This document shows, piece by piece, positions 6,930-14,529 of a DNA stretch of 21,081 nucleotides (position 1 is the first letter of the stretch; every line of letters begins with the position of its first letter). Made by a program: the position numbers and the translations under genes. Where the stretch lies: positions 1-21,081 of the IMG/VR virus record IMGVR_UViG_3300013132_000310; one strand, written 5' to 3'. This stretch comes from a virus. Below the pieces are notes generated by a model that was not told where the DNA came from, searched no databases, and saw nothing but the letters and a program-made list of their open reading frames with translations.

Positions 6930-7261
6930 TTACGTTAAATGCAGTTTATCCTGTGGAGGGGTCACTTAACCGCTCCTACATCTATAAGGCTAACTCAACC
7001 AATGATTTGGCTTGCCAGGTAAGATATAATTTTAATCTTAATCAAATGGAAATATTTGATGGAAATGCCTGGCAAGTATTTAAATTCGATATCAATGTGG
7101 GATTCGATACCGAGTCAACGGAAGTGCTTAATTGGGCACGTGAACATCGTGCCGAACAAAAACGCTTGCAAGAACTATGCAAAGAATATCCTAGTATTGC
7201 TGACATCAAAGAAAAATTAGATCTAATGGTAGCATTAGTAAAAGAAAAAGAAGATGCTTGA
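6926..7261 (+). CDS. Small conserved phage protein, 111 aa, unknown
   Basis: The start overlaps the clamp stop (ATGA). The N-terminal half reads like a virion or tail-type module: VRYNFNLNQMEIFDGNAWQVF has the 'YN-x-DG-x-W' pattern common in phage fibre and structural proteins. The C-terminal half is a charged helix (VLNWAREHRAEQKRLQELCKEYP to LVKEKEDA), probably a coiled coil. A protein with the same two-part design lies at 12738. I recall both types as paired hypothetical proteins in T4-like marine phages. No function is known to me. Confidence 0.72.
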   Translation: MITLNAVYPVEGSLNRSYIYKANSTNDLACQVRYNFNLNQMEIFDGNAWQVFKFDINVGFDTESTEVLNWAREHRAEQKRLQELCKEYPSIADIKEKLDLMVALVKEKEDA

Positions 7262-8879
7262 ACAAGACAATCTAACACAAAAACAAAAAGATTATGCTGT
7301 TTTCCTTCCAGCTATCTCTGGATTCTATGCTACCTTCATAGGCAAACAAAGAGTCGAGCAATATGTAGATCCTGCTCGTATGCCTGCTACTATTAAAGAT
7401 ATGGAACAACTCAATTGGCTTAACAGTCAACGAGGGTTGTTTACTTATCAGTGGAGTCTATATTCGGGTGGTCATGCTAACTTAGATCTATCTAAAGTAG
7501 ATTCCAGTGAGGATATGGTTCGAAAAAGAGAACCCGGTACTTTTATGCTAGGGGACTCAGGAGGATTCCAGATTGCCAAAGGTCTTTGGCCTGGTGAATG
7601 GCGTGATCCTACTAGTGCCGAAGTAAAAAATACGATGGCAGCATTAGTAGCTGCCGGTCCTGTTATTACCACCAACAAAAAAGGTAAAACAATCACTGTT
7701 GATCCTGCACGGCAATATCAAGATCGTATTGATGCTGCACAGAAGAAACGCGAAAGTGTATTGCGGTGGTTAGATGGCATTGCAGACTATGGCATGATCC
7801 TAGATATACCCACATGGGTAGTTGTAGATAAACGAGTGGGCGAACTTTGTGGAATCACTACGCATAGCGAAGCAGTAAATGCAACCAAATACAATAATGA
7901 ATACTTTATCGCTAATCGAAAGGGTATCCAAGAGGGCGGTGCACGTTTCTTAAATGTATTGCAAGGTGCCAATCACGACGAAGCCGATGATTGGTATGAA
8001 ACCATGAAGCACTATTGTGATCCCAAACAATATCCAGGACGTCACTTTGATGGATGGGCCATGGGAGGTCAGAATATGTGTGATGTTCATCTTATTTTAA
8101 GAAGAATTATAACTTTAAAATATGATAATTTACTACAGCCAGGTGTGCATGATTGGATGCATTTTCTAGGAACTAGTAAACTAGAGTGGGCAGTATTACT
8201 AACTGTGATTCAACGTGCAGTGAGAAAATATGTAAATCCGAACTTCACTATTAGTTTTGATTGTGCTAGTCCGTTTTTAGCCACAGCAAATGGCCAGATC
8301 TACCACGAAATTGATCTCCCACAGGACGAAAAATGGACCTATCGTATGAGTCCGGGAATTGATGACAAGAAATATGCCACCGATTCTCGAGCAATGCGTG
8401 ATGTTTTCTTACAAGATTTCCCTCAGAGATTTAAAAAGTTTGATGAAAGCCCAATCAGTGCCAGATGCCAAATTCGAGATATTTGTGTTTACAAGCCCGG
8501 CGATCTAAATAAACTGGGCAAAGAAGGACGTACCAGTTGGGATAGTTTTAGCTATGCACTTCAAATGGGTCATAATGTTTGGACACATATTCAAGCGGTA
8601 CAAGAAGCAAATAGGCAGTTCGACCAAGGACGTTGGCCGGCAATGATGAGATATAGTAAAGGTGAGTTTGATTTCTTTGCAGATATTGTAGAGCGTATTT
8701 TTCAAGCACCTACTCTAGAAGATGCATTGAAGATCATCAATAAAGAAGAATATGCCTCACAAACCGGATATTGGACTGAAATAATCGGTGGACGAGGTTT
8801 TGTAGGTAAACGTGCATATAATGCAACAACAAATTATAATAAATTTTTTAAGGTAGCAAGCAATGGAACGACCGTATGA
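7254..8879 (+). CDS. dpdA: DpdA-like 7-deazaguanine DNA transglycosylase (TGT superfamily)
   Basis: This encodes 541 aa with a TGT-type barrel. MLGDSGGFQ (Asp101) matches the TGT DSGGYQ base-binding motif. RFLNVLQGAN (231-240) and FDGWAMGGQ (265-273) match later barrel strands. FDCASPFLATANGQ (335-348) aligns with TGT FDCVLPTRSGR, so Asp336 is the likely nucleophile. Cys405, Cys411 and His440 (in YALQMGHN) could be remnants of the TGT zinc site. It is much longer than bacterial TGT, as phage DpdA proteins are. DpdA swaps guanine in DNA for a 7-deazaguanine base and so protects phage DNA from restriction. folE, queE and a queD-like gene in the same window support DNA rather than tRNA as the substrate. 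The start overlaps the previous gene by 8 nt. Confidence 0.85.
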   Translation: MLEQDNLTQKQKDYAVFLPAISGFYATFIGKQRVEQYVDPARMPATIKDMEQLNWLNSQRGLFTYQWSLYSGGHANLDLSKVDSSEDMVRKREPGTFMLGDSGGFQIAKGLWPGEWRDPTSAEVKNTMAALVAAGPVITTNKKGKTITVDPARQYQDRIDAAQKKRESVLRWLDGIADYGMILDIPTWVVVDKRVGELCGITTHSEAVNATKYNNEYFIANRKGIQEGGARFLNVLQGANHDEADDWYETMKHYCDPKQYPGRHFDGWAMGGQNMCDVHLILRRIITLKYDNLLQPGVHDWMHFLGTSKLEWAVLLTVIQRAVRKYVNPNFTISFDCASPFLATANGQIYHEIDLPQDEKWTYRMSPGIDDKKYATDSRAMRDVFLQDFPQRFKKFDESPISARCQIRDICVYKPGDLNKLGKEGRTSWDSFSYALQMGHNVWTHIQAVQEANRQFDQGRWPAMMRYSKGEFDFFADIVERIFQAPTLEDALKIINKEEYASQTGYWTEIIGGRGFVGKRAYNATTNYNKFFKVASNGTTV

Positions 8880-9390
8880 AAATGTAATTTCGTCATCGCC
8901 TACTATGTTTGTGGGTATCGAAGTAGAACATAGCCCAGCTTATGGAAAGAAAACTCTGTTTGTAGTAGGTGTACACTCGCCGAGTGAAATTTTGTCTATA
9001 GCCGAAGAACACCAAGTTGAGCATGTGTATATTGGTGCTAATCAGAGTTTTCCTAAACTAAATGTCAACGATTTTACCAGTTGGCAACCATGGGAAAGAC
9101 TGATCGAGGCTATACTTGGTAAAGACTATTACTGTACACTGGATTTTCCAGTTGAATGTGTCGAGGGAGTATTAGAAACCGGATTTACAGAAAACTATCT
9201 CTTTATTCCCATGATTTCGGTTAAATTGCCCTATATACAACAGTTGGGATATAATGCTACAATTAAACTTGACGACATTGACTTTGCAAAAACTAACCCC
9301 GGAGTTTGGTGTCATCGAGTGCACGAGTTAATGAACTTAAAACAATATACCCCTTGGACTAATTACACTAAAGACCAAATTGTAAAATGA
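8863..9390 (+). CDS. Conserved phage protein next to dpdA, 175 aa, unknown
   Basis: The ATG at 8863 has AAGG nine nucleotides upstream and overlaps dpdA by 17 nt; an in-frame ATG at 8905 (MFVGIEVEHSP) is a second candidate. Visible blocks are FVGIEVEHSPAYGKKTLFVVG, HVYIGANQSF, YYCTLDFPVECVE and TNPGVWCHRVHELM. The N-terminal block (Glu/His beside a hydrophobic strand) and the spaced Asp, Cys and His residues suggest an alpha/beta enzyme-like fold. I do not know a named family. I recall relatives beside dpdA-type genes in marine phages, so a part in base modification is a reasonable inference, not a demonstrated one. The stop overlaps the next ATG (ATGA). Confidence 0.78.
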   Translation: MERPYENVISSSPTMFVGIEVEHSPAYGKKTLFVVGVHSPSEILSIAEEHQVEHVYIGANQSFPKLNVNDFTSWQPWERLIEAILGKDYYCTLDFPVECVEGVLETGFTENYLFIPMISVKLPYIQQLGYNATIKLDDIDFAKTNPGVWCHRVHELMNLKQYTPWTNYTKDQIVK

Positions 9391-9836
9391 TTACACAAGA
9401 ACAAAGAGAAAAAATTACTAGAATCATGCATGCCTGCGAAAGAAAGATTTGGGTCACTTTCCAAAAAGAAGGAATCCATCGTTATCCTGCGGCAGCAACT
9501 GATCCACAACTAGCCACAGGAGATCAATATGATGTCAGCTTTTTGGCGAGTCCTCATCGTCATATCTTTCATTTTCGTGTTTGGATTAATGTCTATCACG
9601 ATGACCGAGACATCGAATTTATCCAATTCAAACGTTGGCTCGAACAACTGTATTCTGGCGCATCGAGTGTTCTGTCGCTAGACTACAAAAGTTGCGAAAT
9701 GATTGCAGATGATCTTTATTTGCAAATCGCAAGTCGTTATCCAGGACGGGCTGTCTGGATCGAAGTAAGTGAAGACGGCGAAAATGGCTGTCTTATCAAG
9801 TACGAAACTCACAAACCACAACTGATCTCTCTATAA
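9387..9836 (+). CDS. QueD-like T-fold protein (possible 6-carboxytetrahydropterin synthase)
   Basis: This encodes 149 aa. The order of features follows E. coli QueD. An early His in a hydrophobic strand (GIHRYP, His31) comes first, then HRHIFHFRVWINV (His57, His59), corresponding to HGHSFMVRLEI. IEFIQFKRWL corresponds to the IDFAELK helix. KSCEMIADDLYLQIA then IEVSEDGENGC (Glu129) corresponds to TSEVLAKWIW then VKETCTAGC. These positions would give the three zinc histidines and the pterin-binding Glu. The QueD catalytic Cys before HGH is absent here (SPHRH), so activity is uncertain. QueD makes 6-carboxytetrahydropterin between FolE and QueE, both encoded nearby, which supports the call. Alternatively it is a non-catalytic T-fold relative. 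Confidence 0.5.
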   Translation: MITQEQREKITRIMHACERKIWVTFQKEGIHRYPAAATDPQLATGDQYDVSFLASPHRHIFHFRVWINVYHDDRDIEFIQFKRWLEQLYSGASSVLSLDYKSCEMIADDLYLQIASRYPGRAVWIEVSEDGENGCLIKYETHKPQLISL

Positions 9837-9848
9837 AAGGAAATAAAC

Positions 9849-10097
9849 ATGGCCGGTAATGTATCAGCATATATCAAATCCTATCAACAAAATAACAAAG
9901 CCACAGTTGATGCAATCTTTGATCAACTAGAACAGTATCGCGAATTTTGCGTTAACTATGGCTATGCTTATAACCCAGCCCATCTTAACAAAGAAAATAA
10001 CGGAACTTACAAAGAGTTCGTGAAACTTCAACGCGGTCGCGAACCACGCAACCGTTGGATCGAAGACGCTAAGAAATTCAGTGGCAACAATGACTAA
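9849..10097 (+). CDS. Small conserved phage protein, 82 aa, unknown
   Basis: AAAGGA sits a few bases before the ATG. The protein is basic and helical. It has AYIKSYQQNN at the start, then FCVNYGYAYNPAHLNKEN, and GREPRNRWIEDAKKF near the end. I recognise the FC-x-YGY-x-YN pattern from hypothetical proteins of T4-like phages but know no function. It overlaps the following Acb1-like gene by 8 nt, so the two are probably made together. Confidence 0.72.
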   Translation: MAGNVSAYIKSYQQNNKATVDAIFDQLEQYREFCVNYGYAYNPAHLNKENNGTYKEFVKLQRGREPRNRWIEDAKKFSGNND

Positions 10098-10599
10098 GAA
10101 TCTACGCGAATATATCGATCTTGTTGAAAGCGAACAAGATCATCCCGATGGCACCTATGCTGAGGTCACACCAACTCCTAAATCTCTTCGTACAGTTGAA
10201 AGTCTTATTGCTAAACTAGGCATCAAAGAACCCACACCTAGCAACGAAATTCATTGCACTATAACTTATAGTCGCAAACCTTGTCCGGCGCTGGCTGACT
10301 ACAAACCACAGCTACCAGTATCGGCTCGTGTACACGGGTTTCGTGTATTTCCTATGCGTAGTGGGGGAAACTGTTTGGTAATGGAACTAGACAGCCCTGG
10401 TATTACAGATCTACATGAATATGCTCGCAGTTTGGGTTGCAGTCATGACTATCCAGAATACACGCCGCACGTCACGCTAACGTATAATTGGTCTTCGGAA
10501 TCTGTACCCGATGTAGATATTTCGAATATTAAATTAGCCTTTGATCGGTTTGAAGTTAAACCACTTCGGCCAGATTACGTTCCAGGACAAGACGAATGA
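10090..10599 (+). CDS. acb1: Acb1-like anti-CBASS 2H phosphoesterase
   Basis: From the ATG at 10090 the protein is 169 aa; a GTG at 10081 would add three residues. Two HxT motifs of the 2H phosphoesterase fold are clear: IHCTITYSRK (His55, Thr57) and YPEYTPHVTLTY (His127, Thr129). The surrounding text (LGIKEPTPSNEIHCT, GGNCLVMELDSP, CSHDYPEYTPHVTL) follows what I recall of T4 Acb1 (57B), which cleaves cyclic di- and trinucleotide signals and so blocks CBASS abortive infection. T4 Acb1 is about 152 aa; the extra N-terminal 30 or so residues here (NLREYIDLVESEQ) resemble a common phage leader. A general 2'-5' RNA ligase/LigT-like role is the main alternative. It sits in an operon with dpdA, in keeping with a counter-defence cluster. 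Confidence 0.75.
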   Translation: MTKNLREYIDLVESEQDHPDGTYAEVTPTPKSLRTVESLIAKLGIKEPTPSNEIHCTITYSRKPCPALADYKPQLPVSARVHGFRVFPMRSGGNCLVMELDSPGITDLHEYARSLGCSHDYPEYTPHVTLTYNWSSESVPDVDISNIKLAFDRFEVKPLRPDYVPGQDE

Positions 10600-11783
10600 G
10601 AAAAATTTTCTATATGGGCCTTGAGCCTTATCAAGGTCGTTATACTCTACAATTGCAGGAATGGAATGAACGTGTATTTCAACGTCGAGGCATCAACTAC
10701 GAAGTTGTGCTCGGAGATACACTAACCAGTGATCAAAGTATTGTGACCGGTCAGGTGCTTGATGCACATGGTCGAACGTATTATAGTTTGACTCAAATGG
10801 CTCGTCTGGTTGCGTTAATGAAACAGGGTCAAATTACTAACGACGATGTGGTATATTTCGAAGATATGTATACCACAGGTCTGGATGCACTTGGATATAT
10901 CATGGACCAAGTTGATCCTGCATATCGTCCTCGTGTATTTGTACGCTGCCTTGCTCAAACAGTAGACCCCGACGATTTTCTGCATGTCTGGAATATGACC
11001 GACTGGATGCGGCATTATGAAGCCAGCACCAATGCTATTGTAAAGAAATCAGGTGGTGCAGTATTAGCTAGTACCGAAGAAATGGTAGCTCATATGCGTG
11101 TGGCAGGGTGGGATGTTCCAATCTATAACATCAGTGGTCTGGCATTCGGAAAAGACGAAGTAAAAAGCCGTGTTTTCGACATTAAACCTTTTGAGCAACG
11201 GGCCATGCGTGTGGGGTTTGCTGCTCGTTGGGATCAAGAAAAGCAACCAGGTTTCTTTATGGATCTTATCGAAATCTGGCATCAAAGATTCCCAACAGTA
11301 AAAGTTAACTTTTCTATTTTTGCTGGTGGACCACTACGAAGCAACAATCCCGAATACGTAAATCGTGCTCGTGAGTTGGCTGCAAAAGGTCAACTAGAGA
11401 TTCATGAAAATCTTAAGAAAAATGACTACTATGCATTGCTAAATGACACTCGTGTACTTTTTAATTGTGCACTACAGGATTGGGTATCTAACACTATTAG
11501 CGAAGCCGATGCATTGGGATGTAATGTATTATTTCCAGCATATCGCAGTTTTCCAGAAACGTTGTCTAATGATCACACCAGAATGTATGTGCCTTGGAGC
11601 ACCGATGATGTGATCAACAAAATGCATTATTTGCTTGCTGATCGACATCATCAACAAGGCCAACTTAGTGATTGGACTGATGGTTGTATTGATCGTATCT
11701 GTGACATCATGGAAGGCCATGGTGAACAGTGGGCACGTAATACAAGAAACTATCGAGATCATCTAGCACAATCTAAATACTAA
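10596..11783 (+). CDS. GT-B glycosyltransferase (GT4-like)
   Basis: This encodes 395 aa. The C-terminal Rossmann half is clear: RVGFAARWDQEKQPGFF (205-221), VNFSIFAGGP (237-246), a helix-turn region ending in LEIHENLKKNDYY, and the nucleotide-sugar site SNTISEADALGCNVLFP (298-313, Glu303) with FPE at 319-321. The N-terminal half (1-195) would bind the acceptor and includes DDVVYFEDMYTTG. It resembles phage glycosyltransferases more than host polysaccharide enzymes. Targets could be a modified DNA base, a virion protein or host surface sugars. The adjacent galE-like gene would supply UDP-galactose or a related sugar. The start overlaps the Acb1-like stop (ATGA), and the next gene starts one base after this stop. 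Confidence 0.78.
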   Translation: MRKIFYMGLEPYQGRYTLQLQEWNERVFQRRGINYEVVLGDTLTSDQSIVTGQVLDAHGRTYYSLTQMARLVALMKQGQITNDDVVYFEDMYTTGLDALGYIMDQVDPAYRPRVFVRCLAQTVDPDDFLHVWNMTDWMRHYEASTNAIVKKSGGAVLASTEEMVAHMRVAGWDVPIYNISGLAFGKDEVKSRVFDIKPFEQRAMRVGFAARWDQEKQPGFFMDLIEIWHQRFPTVKVNFSIFAGGPLRSNNPEYVNRARELAAKGQLEIHENLKKNDYYALLNDTRVLFNCALQDWVSNTISEADALGCNVLFPAYRSFPETLSNDHTRMYVPWSTDDVINKMHYLLADRHHQQGQLSDWTDGCIDRICDIMEGHGEQWARNTRNYRDHLAQSKY

Positions 11784-11784
11784 T

Positions 11785-12741
11785 ATGTCATACTTTAAAT
11801 ATGTTGCAGTCACAGGAGCATCGGGCTATATCGGTGGTCAAACCTGTATTGAACTTAAAACACATGGGTATCAAATTATCGGCATTGATTTGAGGCCTTT
11901 ACCCGAGCATTTGAAGCCGTTTGTGAATCATTTTGTGGTAAAAAACGCATCAGATGCCGCCGATCTTATCTCTGATGTAGATGGCATAGTTCACTGTGCA
12001 GGAACTAGTTTAGTAGGGCCATCATCCAATGATCCGGCACTATACTATCAAAACAATGTTGGTGCCACTGCAAGAATGTTAGAAATTCTAAATTGGAATC
12101 AATGGCGGGGGAGGTTTGTATTCAGTAGCAGTGCAGCAGTATATGGTTCTCCCAAATCAGTTCCTATTTCGGAAAATGCACCACGTTGGCCAGTTAATGT
12201 TTATGGTAAAAGTAAACTGTACTGCGAAGAATTAATTTCCGATAGTGCTCGTGCATATAAATTCACCGCGGCAAGTCTAAGATATTTCAATGCCTGCGGA
12301 GCAGATCTTAAGGGCCGGCATGGACAAGAACCCAATGCCACACATATCTTTGCCCGTGTATTTGAAGCAATCAAAAATGGTCGGCCTATTGAAATTTACG
12401 GAGATGACTATTCAACCCCAGATGGAACTTGTGTAAGAGACTACATTCATGTAGTTGATATCGCTCGTGCTCATAGATTAGCTCTAGAAAAATCCTTGCC
12501 GATTGGTAATAATATTTTTAATATTGGAACTAAAAAAGGTCATTCGGTTTTAGATATTGTTAAAGAAACTCAACGTGTGTTAGGGCAAACAGCCGAGATC
12601 GTCGTTAAACCACGGCGAATCGGAGATCCTGCTGAATTAGTATCTAATACGGATTTTTTCAATAGTTATTTTCAATGGTCTCCAGAGGATTCGGACTTAT
12701 CAACAATTATTAAATCGTTGAAAAAGTGGTACCATGTATGA
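11785..12741 (+). CDS. galE: NAD-dependent nucleotide-sugar epimerase (GalE-like)
   Basis: This encodes 318 aa in the extended short-chain dehydrogenase fold. The NAD site is GASGYIGG (11-18). The catalytic set is FSSSAAVYG (Ser116) and YGKSK (Tyr140, Lys144). SLRYFNACGAD and CVRDYIHVVDIARAH are the standard UDP-glucose 4-epimerase stretches for substrate binding. It is shorter than E. coli GalE (338 aa) but complete from N- to C-terminus. It interconverts UDP-glucose and UDP-galactose, or a related pair; substrate specificity cannot be read from the sequence. It lies directly behind the glycosyltransferase, so the two probably act in one glycosylation step. Confidence 0.9.
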   Translation: MSYFKYVAVTGASGYIGGQTCIELKTHGYQIIGIDLRPLPEHLKPFVNHFVVKNASDAADLISDVDGIVHCAGTSLVGPSSNDPALYYQNNVGATARMLEILNWNQWRGRFVFSSSAAVYGSPKSVPISENAPRWPVNVYGKSKLYCEELISDSARAYKFTAASLRYFNACGADLKGRHGQEPNATHIFARVFEAIKNGRPIEIYGDDYSTPDGTCVRDYIHVVDIARAHRLALEKSLPIGNNIFNIGTKKGHSVLDIVKETQRVLGQTAEIVVKPRRIGDPAELVSNTDFFNSYFQWSPEDSDLSTIIKSLKKWYHV

Positions 12742-13037
12742 GTACCGGTTCGTTTTCGCTTGTTGGAGTCACTGATACATTACTTAATATAAGCCCCACA
12801 ACCACAACTGATCATGCTTTACATGTAAAAGGTTGTGCTGTATTTGAAAAAGAAGTAATTCTCAACAACGGACAAGACCTAATAGAAAGATTAGAAGCGA
12901 TTGAACAAAGGTTGGATATGCCCAGTAGAAATGTTATACTAGAAGCCAAGTACGAGCGTCTTCGAGAACTAGCTAAACTATATCACGAAGAGCTCGAAAG
13001 ATGCCGTACCTGGGAAGCACTACAGAAAGAAGATTAA
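12738..13037 (+). CDS. Small structural-like phage protein with C-terminal helix, 99 aa
   Basis: I chose the ATG at 12738, which overlaps the galE-like stop (ATGA), over a GTG at 12726. The N-terminal half (DTLLNISPTTTTDHALHVKGCAVFEKEVILNNGQ, read in parts) has the 'HV-x-G-x-A-x-F-x-G/K-x-V' beta pattern of phage structural proteins. The second half is a charged helix: LIERLEAIEQRLDM, then YERLRELAKLYHEEL and TWEALQKED. I recall this design from small hypothetical proteins of marine T4-like phages. It matches the layout of the protein at 6926. No enzyme motif is visible. Confidence 0.72.
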   Translation: MSTGSFSLVGVTDTLLNISPTTTTDHALHVKGCAVFEKEVILNNGQDLIERLEAIEQRLDMPSRNVILEAKYERLRELAKLYHEELERCRTWEALQKED

Positions 13038-13043
13038 TCAACT

Positions 13044-13406
13044 ATGACTGACTTAGAAAAGGCACTAAACGATGGCGTGGCTCCTTGGAAAGAAATCGAA
13101 TATCGTACAAAACAATTTTGGATCTTCCGTGATGGGTTTCCAGTCTCAGAAGGACATTTGTTATTTGTGCCGACCTACACAAACTCAGAATGTCTCGAGG
13201 CCTGTTATCGGGCCGCCTACAAATGGGGACACGATGGGCTCGAACTCGAACGTTGGACCGGTTTTAACATCGGGCAAAACATCGGAGTTTCTGCCGGGCA
13301 AACTGTAATGTACCCACATGTACATATGATACCACGCAGAACAGGCGATTGTGAAAACCCACGTGGTGGTGTGCGGCATGTTATTCCTGGCCGTGGCTAC
13401 TACTAA
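13044..13406 (+). CDS. HIT family hydrolase-like protein
   Basis: This encodes 120 aa. FPVSEGHLLFVP (32-43) is the N-terminal HIT strand pattern. GFNIGQNIGVSAGQTVMYPHVHMIPRR (read in parts, 73-99) followed by NPRGGVR is the C-terminal HIT signature. Compared with the usual HxHxHx-IPR, the first His is Tyr90, while His92 (the nucleophile position) and His94 are kept. HIT proteins hydrolyse nucleotide phosphoramidates, AppppA-type dinucleotides or adenylated intermediates. In a phage, the target is unknown. Length is normal for a minimal HIT domain. It is the last gene of the operon before the short gap ahead of folE. Confidence 0.82.
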   Translation: MTDLEKALNDGVAPWKEIEYRTKQFWIFRDGFPVSEGHLLFVPTYTNSECLEACYRAAYKWGHDGLELERWTGFNIGQNIGVSAGQTVMYPHVHMIPRRTGDCENPRGGVRHVIPGRGYY

Positions 13407-13453
13407 TCTAAATACAACTACGTCATCCACGACAATAACTCGGAGAATATATT

Positions 13454-14248
13454 TTGACCTATATACTAAAAACTGATTTCGAAGCAGATACTGATACTGT
13501 GGGCAAATCTAAACATGAATTTATTCAGCTGGACATTCCGGTTTATACTACCGCAGAAAATGTCACACCACCAGGACGTAATCTCAGCGAAGTGATCCGC
13601 GAACGTATTCAACGTGATGGTGCACGTTTTCATGCCAACGATAACATCAGCGATTATATTAACGAACATGAACTAGATGCTCTAGTCGACGAAGTAGCTT
13701 GCCAGTTTCAAGGTGTACTAAATGCATTGGTAATTGATACTGCGAACGATCACAACACACAAGAAACTGCACGTCGTGTGGCTAAAATGTTTGTGCGTGA
13801 AACGTTTAGCGGCCGATATCGTCCTGTTCCTAAGGTCACAGCATTTCCTAACATGGGATATAAAAGTCTGTACACTACAGGACCAATTAGTATTCGTAGT
13901 ACCTGTGCACATCATTTCCAAAATATCGTAGGACGTTGTTGGGTGGGCATTGTGCCCGAAGATGAAGTGATTGGACTCAGTAAATTCAATCGTCTTGTAC
14001 ATCATATTTGCGAACGTCCCCAAATTCAAGAAGAAATGACAACACAGATTGCTGATGCACTTAAACAATATGCCAAGACTGAGCATATTGCAGTAGTAGT
14101 CAAAGCCGAGCATCATTGTATGACCATGCGTGGTGTGCGTGAACACGAAAATGACATGGTCACTGCTATCATGCTAGGTGCTTTTAACACAGACCCAGCA
14201 TTGAAAAAAGAGTTTTACGATATTCTTAAACTAAACAAAACGGAATAA
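13454..14248 (+). CDS. folE: GTP cyclohydrolase I (FolE)
   Basis: This encodes 264 aa from a TTG start with GGAG eight nucleotides upstream; no in-frame ATG precedes the conserved core. The core holds the zinc ligands Cys151 and His154 (STCAHHF) and Cys222 (AEHHCM), with catalytic His153 and His220. It also has GLSKFNRLV, QIQEEMTTQIADAL and TMRGVRE, all typical of GTP cyclohydrolase I. The N-terminal 70 residues are longer than needed and less recognisable. It converts GTP to 7,8-dihydroneopterin triphosphate, the first step of 7-deazaguanine (and folate) synthesis. With queE, a queD-like gene and dpdA nearby, supply of precursor for DNA modification is the likely role. Confidence 0.93.
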   Translation: MTYILKTDFEADTDTVGKSKHEFIQLDIPVYTTAENVTPPGRNLSEVIRERIQRDGARFHANDNISDYINEHELDALVDEVACQFQGVLNALVIDTANDHNTQETARRVAKMFVRETFSGRYRPVPKVTAFPNMGYKSLYTTGPISIRSTCAHHFQNIVGRCWVGIVPEDEVIGLSKFNRLVHHICERPQIQEEMTTQIADALKQYAKTEHIAVVVKAEHHCMTMRGVREHENDMVTAIMLGAFNTDPALKKEFYDILKLNKTE

Positions 14249-14250
14249 TC

Positions 14251-14529
14251 ATGGCACGTAAAAAGAAACCAGAAGCAGTTGAAGTAATTACCGAGCCACA
14301 AGTAGTTCGTGGTAGCCATCTCACAGTCACAACTTACCCCGACGGCCGAGTCGACACCGAATGGGACTGGGAACAACTAGCCCAAGATATTGATCGAGCA
14401 ATTAAAGAATATGGCAACAATCAAACCATCACGAAAATTGACAACGAAGTCGCACCTGTTCCGAAAATATCTAGTAGAAGGTCAAGTACCGTCAAGAGTC
14501 GTAAGAAAAAGGAAAACAACAGTGTTTAA
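14251..14529 (+). CDS. Small basic phage protein, 92 aa, unknown
   Basis: It begins two bases after the folE stop. Both ends are Lys/Arg-rich (MARKKKPEA, and SSRRSSTVKSRKKKEN), and the core reads SHLTVTTYPDGRVDTEWDWEQLAQDIDRAIKE in parts: a beta hairpin with 'YPDGR' followed by an acidic helix. I recall the LTVTTYPDGR-type core from hypothetical phage proteins. The basic, disordered-looking tail could bind nucleic acid. It overlaps the next gene by 8 nt. Confidence 0.7.
   Translation: MARKKKPEAVEVITEPQVVRGSHLTVTTYPDGRVDTEWDWEQLAQDIDRAIKEYGNNQTITKIDNEVAPVPKISSRRSSTVKSRKKKENNSV

Noticed and set aside
8863-9836. QueC or QueF among the genes after dpdA
   Set aside because: I saw no QueC ATP-binding SGGxDS motif or QueC cysteine set, and no QueF E(S/L)KS(L/F)K motif, in these products.
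14390-14521. N-terminal extension of the 14522 gene from an ATG at 14390
   Set aside because: It would overlap the previous gene almost completely, while the GTG at 14522 has AAGGA upstream and an 8-nt overlap typical of this genome.
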